A stretch of DNA of 64,000 nucleotides from Spirochaetales bacterium (lineage in GTDB: Bacteria > Spirochaetota > Leptospiria > Leptospirales > Leptonemataceae): NCBI GenBank assembly GCA_024233935.1, contig JACKOY010000009.1:62001-126000 (forward strand), read 5' to 3'. Each line of letters starts with the position of its first letter. Within the stretch, counting starts at the first letter, position 1. The notes under the pieces are model-generated. The model was not told where the DNA came from and ran no database searches. It saw only the letters and a program-made list of their open reading frames with translations. This document shows, piece after piece, positions 59,791-64,000 of the stretch. Both the position numbers and the translations under genes were made by a program.

Positions 59791-60699
59791 ATGAAAAACT
59801 TTGTTCGTTTCTCCGCCATCCTCCTGGTGTTTCTGTTCGCTGCTTATTGCTCTCAAGAAAACGAAGCCCCGACTACCTCCACTGACCAGACCGGCAATCT
59901 GGCCGATGAAGACGGCCTGCTTGCAGGCCAGGCGGCCGCAGAAGCTGACATGGATGCGCCCCGGGCCGAGAGGCAGCGCGCCGCGCAGCCCGGCGCTCCC
60001 GCTGATGATCGCACTCAGGGACCGACAGCGATCCTCCCGCGCTTTGATCTGGCGGAAGGACGGTTGCTTGAATATGTTATTACGCTCCGCTATCGCACTA
60101 ACGACTTCGAAAAAGCGCGTGTCTTTCTTCTGGCTTTCGCCTCTCGCAACGGTTACATCAACAGCAGTTCGGCGCGTTTTACCGACGATCCATACCTCGC
60201 CACGACATTGCGCGTGCGATCTGATCGGGTGTATGAGGCCCTCCAGGACTTGAATGAAGTCGGCGTGCTTTTGAGCGAAGACATATCCGTTGTCGACCAC
60301 ACCGAGGAGATGGTCATCGCCGCGCGTCAGTATCGACGGGAGCAGATCCGAAGCCAGCGTCGCGCGCGGGCGGGGGCAGCCACGCCTGGAACGAACCGTA
60401 ACTGGGATGAAATCGAGCAGCTGTTGGAAGCCAGCGAGAATCGTCAGGACCAGGCCGAGCACGAACAATGGCGCATAAACGACCGCGTAGAGTGGGCCAC
60501 CTTGAACATTCAGCTGGAAGGACCGGAGACCACAGATACGATCTCCGTCCCCAACTATACGAACGCCCTGATCGGTTTTGTGAATACGCTCCTGTGGATG
60601 CTCTACGGCCTGCTCTGGATTTCCCCGGTCCTGGTTCTCCTGGCTGCGATAGCGTATGGACTGCGATTCTGGTACCGGAAGCGCAGCCAGAAAGCCTGA
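59791..60699 (+). CDS. DUF4349 lipoprotein
   Basis: A 302-residue lipoprotein. MKNFVRFSAILLVFLFAAYC is signal plus lipobox (FAAYC). A low-complexity linker rich in Ala, Asp and Gln (about 22-95) precedes the DUF4349 domain: YVITLRYRTNDFEKARVFLL, VRSDRVYEALQDLNEVGVLL and a coiled-coil region. A C-terminal transmembrane segment (about 265-290) and basic end suggest the protein bridges membranes. Function unknown. Confidence 0.8.
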   Translation: MKNFVRFSAILLVFLFAAYCSQENEAPTTSTDQTGNLADEDGLLAGQAAAEADMDAPRAERQRAAQPGAPADDRTQGPTAILPRFDLAEGRLLEYVITLRYRTNDFEKARVFLLAFASRNGYINSSSARFTDDPYLATTLRVRSDRVYEALQDLNEVGVLLSEDISVVDHTEEMVIAARQYRREQIRSQRRARAGAATPGTNRNWDEIEQLLEASENRQDQAEHEQWRINDRVEWATLNIQLEGPETTDTISVPNYTNALIGFVNTLLWMLYGLLWISPVLVLLAAIAYGLRFWYRKRSQKA

Positions 60700-60733
60700 T
60701 CGGTTTCAGCTGGCGGGGGTAAATTGCCCCTGC

Positions 60734-61414
60734 CTACTTTTCCCGAACGCCGGAAGAACTCTCCAGATGTTGCGCGAGCTGCGCCAACCGTTGTTCCAGC
60801 TCGTCGAAGGCGACGAAGCCGCGGGTTATCAAAACCAGACGCTCTTCGTCCCGCGCCAGTAAAGTGGGGTAGCCCATGATGCCGAGGTCGAAGGCCCGTG
60901 CGAACCCATCGCGGGTCTTTTCGTCTGTTGCAGGGTCCTTGAGTCGGCTCTCAAACTCCTCGCTATTCAGACCGACTTCTTCTGCGATTTTCAGGAAGGT
61001 ATCCTCGGAGGTCGGATCGGCCCCCTGCGCATAGAATGCGCGCTGAAGGGCATGCTGGAATGCCAGTGCCGTCTTGTGGTCTGGAGCCTCAAGCTGTCCG
61101 GCCTGCAGACCGGCAGCAACCACAGCTCGAGAGGCCGGAGTTGTATTGTACACAAAGCCCGGGTGCCCCTCGAAAAAACCAAAGTGAAAAGGTTGACCGC
61201 TCGCTTTCTGAACCATGCGCCAGTGGTGTTGAATCTCGCTCGCGAGAGTCTGAGGCGTGGGCCGCGTTTCGTCAGGACGCAGGCCCCCGGGAACCAATTC
61301 CATGCTGATGCGATCAGCGTAATGAGAGTCTGCCAAACGCGCCAGGGTGGCGGAAAACCCATAGCACCAGGAACACATCGGATCCGAGAAATAGATCAAT
61401 TGCATTTGTTGCAT
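60734..61414 (-). CDS. DsbA-family protein (FrnE-like)
   Basis: A 226-residue DsbA/2-hydroxychromene-2-carboxylate isomerase-like protein. The CxxC is in YFSDPMCSWCYGFSATLARL, close to the FrnE subgroup, and AFDLGIMGYPTLLARDEERL carries the cis-proline. No signal peptide is seen with the start at ATG 61414 (MQQMQLIYF), so it is cytoplasmic, as in FrnE. It probably handles thiol-disulphide exchange in the cytoplasm. Longer readings to 61453 are unlikely. Confidence 0.83.
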   Translation of the reverse strand: MQQMQLIYFSDPMCSWCYGFSATLARLADSHYADRISMELVPGGLRPDETRPTPQTLASEIQHHWRMVQKASGQPFHFGFFEGHPGFVYNTTPASRAVVAAGLQAGQLEAPDHKTALAFQHALQRAFYAQGADPTSEDTFLKIAEEVGLNSEEFESRLKDPATDEKTRDGFARAFDLGIMGYPTLLARDEERLVLITRGFVAFDELEQRLAQLAQHLESSSGVREK

Positions 61415-61627
61415 GGTGTTAGTATGGACGGAGCGCGCTACTCCGGCTCCCAAAAAAATGGGCTTCTCCGGAGGAAAGACCCGCAGTAAAGTTCATGCAC
61501 CTGCGATTGGACACAGAAAACGCGATTGATCCTTGATCCGGGCGCGGGTCGCAGGGAAAATGCAATTGACGAACGGCGGGCCTGGAGCTCATTCATAGGG
61601 TTCTGACTCCGGCAGGAAGGTCTGGCA

Positions 61628-62284
61628 ATGCGTCGAAATCCATTCACAGAAGCAGATAGAGATCAAATCCGAGCGGCGGTACAGCAAGCCGAAGGGCAGA
61701 CCTCGGGCGAAATTGTGCCCTACTTTGTGGACCGTAGCGACGATTACGATGAGGGTATGTGGCGGGCCGGCTTGCTCGGCATGGGCCTGGCAACCCTGGC
61801 CCTGCTGGCGTTGCGGGAATACTTTGCGATCCACCAGGAGTGGCTGCCTTTCGGCTTGAGCGTGTCTTTGCTGATCGTGCTTTCGAGCGGCGTTACCGGC
61901 ATTCTGCTCGCCTTTGCGTTTCCACGTGTGCGAACTACACTGGCCGGCGCAGCGCTCATCGAAAGACGGGTCGCGGCGCGCGCCCTGCAGGCTTTCGTGG
62001 CTGAGGAGGTTTTCTCAACCCGGGACCGTACAGGCATATTGATATTTCTCAGCCTCGATGAACGTCGCGTCCAGGTAATTGGCGATAGCGGCATCAACGC
62101 GAAGGTGCGGCCGGAGGACTGGGAAGGCATCGTCGGAACGATTGTAAGTCACATGAAGCTCGGTCGTGCGGCGGAGGGTCTCGTGCTCGCCATCAAGGAA
62201 TGCGGGCAGTTACTTGGTCGCAAAGCGGTGACCATCAAACCGGACGACCAGAACGAACTTTCCGACGAACTGCGCGGGGGGTGA
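61628..62284 (+). CDS. TPM-domain membrane protein
   Basis: A 218-residue protein. Residues 5-35 match the start of a TPM domain (DQIRAAVQQAEGQTSGEIVP), then two transmembrane segments (about 40-63 and 72-95) are inserted, then the TPM core resumes (RTGILIFLSLDERRVQVIGD and MKLGRAAEGLVLAIKECG). TPM domains occur in Psb27/TLP18.3 and membrane proteins of unknown role. AGGAAGG stands 7 bases before the ATG. Confidence 0.7.
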   Translation: MRRNPFTEADRDQIRAAVQQAEGQTSGEIVPYFVDRSDDYDEGMWRAGLLGMGLATLALLALREYFAIHQEWLPFGLSVSLLIVLSSGVTGILLAFAFPRVRTTLAGAALIERRVAARALQAFVAEEVFSTRDRTGILIFLSLDERRVQVIGDSGINAKVRPEDWEGIVGTIVSHMKLGRAAEGLVLAIKECGQLLGRKAVTIKPDDQNELSDELRGG

Positions 62285-62339
62285 TTCGTAAAAGGCGAAC
62301 CCGGTGTCACAGTCGATTTACACGCAACGTGGAGTTATC

Positions 62340-62741
62340 ATGAAACAGGTTCGAAAAAGTGAGGAAGAATGGCGTAAACTGCTCACGCCAGAGCAATACC
62401 ACATCGCCCGCGAGAAGGGCACCGAACGAGCGTTTACCGGCGAGTACAACTCAACGAAAGAAAAAGGCATGTTTCGTTGCATCTGCTGCGGGGCCGAGCT
62501 GTTCCATTCCGATGCAAAGTACGACTCCGGGAGCGGATGGCCGAGCTTTTATGAGCCGGCCGTATCGGAGCACGTTCGCACCGAGGAAGACAGCAGTCAC
62601 GGTATGTTGCGAACGGAAGTTTTGTGCAACGCCTGCGATGCACATCTCGGCCACGTCTTTCCCGATGGTCCCGAACCGACCGGCCTGCGTTACTGCATCA
62701 ATTCCGCGTCTCTGCAACTGGACCCGGAATCCGACGCATGA
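62340..62741 (+). CDS. msrB: Methionine-R-sulfoxide reductase
   Basis: Repairs oxidised methionine (R form). The 133-residue protein has the two zinc pairs (FRCICCG and VLCNACDAHLGHVF), the SGSGWPSFYEP block and the catalytic cysteine in LRYCINSASLQL. ATG 62340 follows GGAG by 6 bases. It overlaps the PaaI gene (ATGA), so these two are coupled. Confidence 0.96.
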   Translation: MKQVRKSEEEWRKLLTPEQYHIAREKGTERAFTGEYNSTKEKGMFRCICCGAELFHSDAKYDSGSGWPSFYEPAVSEHVRTEEDSSHGMLRTEVLCNACDAHLGHVFPDGPEPTGLRYCINSASLQLDPESDA

Positions 62742-63298
62742 ATCTGTCTGAAAGCCTGGGCACGCCCAGTCTGACGGCTCAGGACTGGCACCATCGGATT
62801 TGTTTTGGTTGCGGACCGGACAATCCCCACGGCCTCGGCGCAGACTTTCGCTTCGACGAGGACAACGGAGAGGTACGCTTCTCTTATACGCCCGGGCCAT
62901 TCTTGACCGGCGCCCCGGGTTTTGTGCACGGCGGTATTCTCGCTTCGATCATGGATGAAGCCCAGGGTGTGCTCTGCTTCCATATTGGTCATATTGTGAT
63001 GACCGAGCAGCTGACCTTGAAATACCATCGAGCCACGCCGCTGGAGAAGGCATTTCAGGTTCGGGCGTGGATTACCAGTGTGCGTCGCAGGCGCATGTAC
63101 ACCCGTGCGACAATCCATGAAGGGGAGACTCTGCTGGTAAGTTCACGCGCCGCCTGGTACCTGCTCCCGGAACGAGTGGTCCGACGCATGATCCACACGG
63201 AAGAGCAGGAATTTGAACGCATACGCGGAGTAGTGGAGGCGAATCGTAAACGCGCCCGCCAGATTCGGCAAAAGCTGCGCCGGGCGCGGCGCAACTGA
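62738..63298 (+). CDS. PaaI-like acyl-CoA thioesterase
   Basis: A 186-residue hot-dog thioesterase. HHRICFGCGPDNPHGLGADF and PGFVHGGILASIMDEAQGVL are the PaaI/4HBT motifs (HGG and catalytic Asp). The C-terminal 40 residues are highly basic and helical (ANRKRARQIRQKLRRARRN), more than usual. ATG 62738 is coupled to msrB. It converges on mnmE with only one base between stops. Confidence 0.85.
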   Translation: MNLSESLGTPSLTAQDWHHRICFGCGPDNPHGLGADFRFDEDNGEVRFSYTPGPFLTGAPGFVHGGILASIMDEAQGVLCFHIGHIVMTEQLTLKYHRATPLEKAFQVRAWITSVRRRRMYTRATIHEGETLLVSSRAAWYLLPERVVRRMIHTEEQEFERIRGVVEANRKRARQIRQKLRRARRN

Positions 63299-63299
63299 T

Positions 63300-64000
63300 C
63301 TACTTGCCGACGCAGAACACGGAGAAGATGCGTCCCAGAATTTCTTCGCTGTCTATTCGGCCGGTCAACTCTCCGGTCTGTTCGAGGGCTCCGTCGATCT
63401 CGATCGCAACGATCTCCTGAGGCGCATTCTGCTCAAGCAGCTCAAGGGCCCTCAGGAGCGCCTGGCGGACATTTTCCAGGTGATGTTTCTGGCGCGCCTC
63501 CAGAAGCAGCGGCTCGCCACCCACGTCCTCGCGCCTCATGTATTCGCCCAGCAGGCTGCGAAACTCCGTTAACCCGGCCCCGGTCAGGCAGGAAATTCCC
63601 AGAAATCTCTCGCCTGGATACCTGGCTTCGTAGTACGCCGTCCTTTCATCGATGTCGATTTTGTTGATGAGATGCACGAGCTGCGACGCGCGTTCAAGTC
63701 CGGAAGGAAAAGCAACCGGCGGCCGCGACGCGTCGATTAAATGCAAGACCAGGTCGCTTTTCCTGATCAGTTCCAGAGACATGCGCACGCCCTGCTCTTC
63801 AATCACATCCGCGGTGTCCCGAATGCCGGCCGTGTCGACGAAACGAACCGGCACGCCATCAAACAGGATTTCCTCGGTCACATAATCGCGGGTGGTTCCG
63901 GCAATCGGCGACACGATCGCGCGCTCCCAACCCAAAATGCGATTCAACAGGGAAGACTTGCCCGCGTTGGGCACGCCGACCAGCGCGACCTGGAAGCCGG
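63300..64000 (-). CDS. mnmE: tRNA modification GTPase MnmE, C-terminal part
   Basis: The gene runs off the right edge; about 233 C-terminal residues are visible. MnmE with MnmG makes the 5-methylaminomethyl-type modification of U34 in tRNA. G1 loop LVGVPNAGKSSLLNR, switch G2 SPIAGTTRDYVTEEI, G3 VDTAGIRDTADV, G4 LINKIDID and the C-terminal tail IFSVFCVGK with the essential Cys are all normal. It is the counterpart of mnmA at 32843. Confidence 0.96.
   Translation of the reverse strand, partial: GFQVALVGVPNAGKSSLLNRILGWERAIVSPIAGTTRDYVTEEILFDGVPVRFVDTAGIRDTADVIEEQGVRMSLELIRKSDLVLHLIDASRPPVAFPSGLERASQLVHLINKIDIDERTAYYEARYPGERFLGISCLTGAGLTEFRSLLGEYMRREDVGGEPLLLEARQKHHLENVRQALLRALELLEQNAPQEIVAIEIDGALEQTGELTGRIDSEEILGRIFSVFCVGK

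Noticed and set aside
1..64000. Transposons, prophage, CRISPR arrays, tRNA and rRNA genes
   Set aside because: I looked on both strands and saw no transposase or integrase motifs, no regular short repeats with spacers, and no cloverleaf or rRNA-like sequence.

Overview
This 64-kb window looks like chromosomal DNA from a spirochaete, most likely a relative of the Leptospirales with moderately GC-rich DNA. The main support is a flagellar block on the minus strand (flgN, flgK, flgL, fliW, csrA), together with many lipoproteins, GAF-type adenylate cyclase, STAS/RsbW-type regulators and large conserved proteins without known function. The taxonomic call is inference; no rRNA is present to confirm it. 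The window is dense in genes. I saw no tRNA, rRNA, CRISPR array, insertion sequence or prophage.

Layout. 1-9.5 kb: the start of an FAD-dependent oxidoreductase at the left edge, then a plus-strand run with a conserved unknown, prmA, a STAS protein, an 821-residue protein with a Rossmann domain resembling adenosylhomocysteinase, an M50-like membrane protease, a UDP-glucuronate decarboxylase and a YndJ-like membrane protein. 9.6-14.4 kb: two minus-strand operons, one M48 protease with three tandem AIM24 paralogues, one ECF sigma / anti-sigma / CnrX-like sensor. 14.6-24.5 kb: a nitrilase-superfamily amidase, a GST, a phasin-like protein, then a minus-strand operon (DMT transporter, RsbW-like kinase, uvrB, membrane protein, GAF-GAF adenylate cyclase), a nitrilase relative without its cysteine, and DNA polymerase III delta-prime. 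24.5-29.4 kb: an envelope cluster (lipoproteins, Omp85-type barrel, CsgG/DUF4384 protein) ending with an ACT-malic-enzyme-like protein.

29.6-41.4 kb: a thioredoxin-fold protein, a glycerophosphodiesterase, panC/SDR/mnmA, then csrA, fliW, flgL and flgK. Here flgN is separated from flgK by a plus-strand MFS transporter and a histidine phosphatase. 41.5-55.2 kb: a FlgT-like lipoprotein, DUF192, the lipoprotein-valS-purD operon, thioredoxin behind a near-perfect operator-like palindrome, a PilZ membrane protein, an MBL-fold lipoprotein without metal ligands, tpiA, and a vWA protein with a sulfatase-like membrane protein. 55.3-64 kb: a CnoX-like thioredoxin-TPR protein, LMW phosphatase, HMG-CoA lyase, YceI, MaoC, redox proteins (PRXL2-like, DsbA/FrnE-like, MsrB), DUF4349 and TPM proteins, a PaaI thioesterase and the 3' part of mnmE.

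A theme across the window is enzymes that keep their fold but have lost catalytic residues: nitrilase-like, malic-enzyme-like, metallo-beta-lactamase-like and sulfatase-like. Several start codons are GTG or TTG, and many neighbouring genes overlap by 4 bases, which implies translational coupling.
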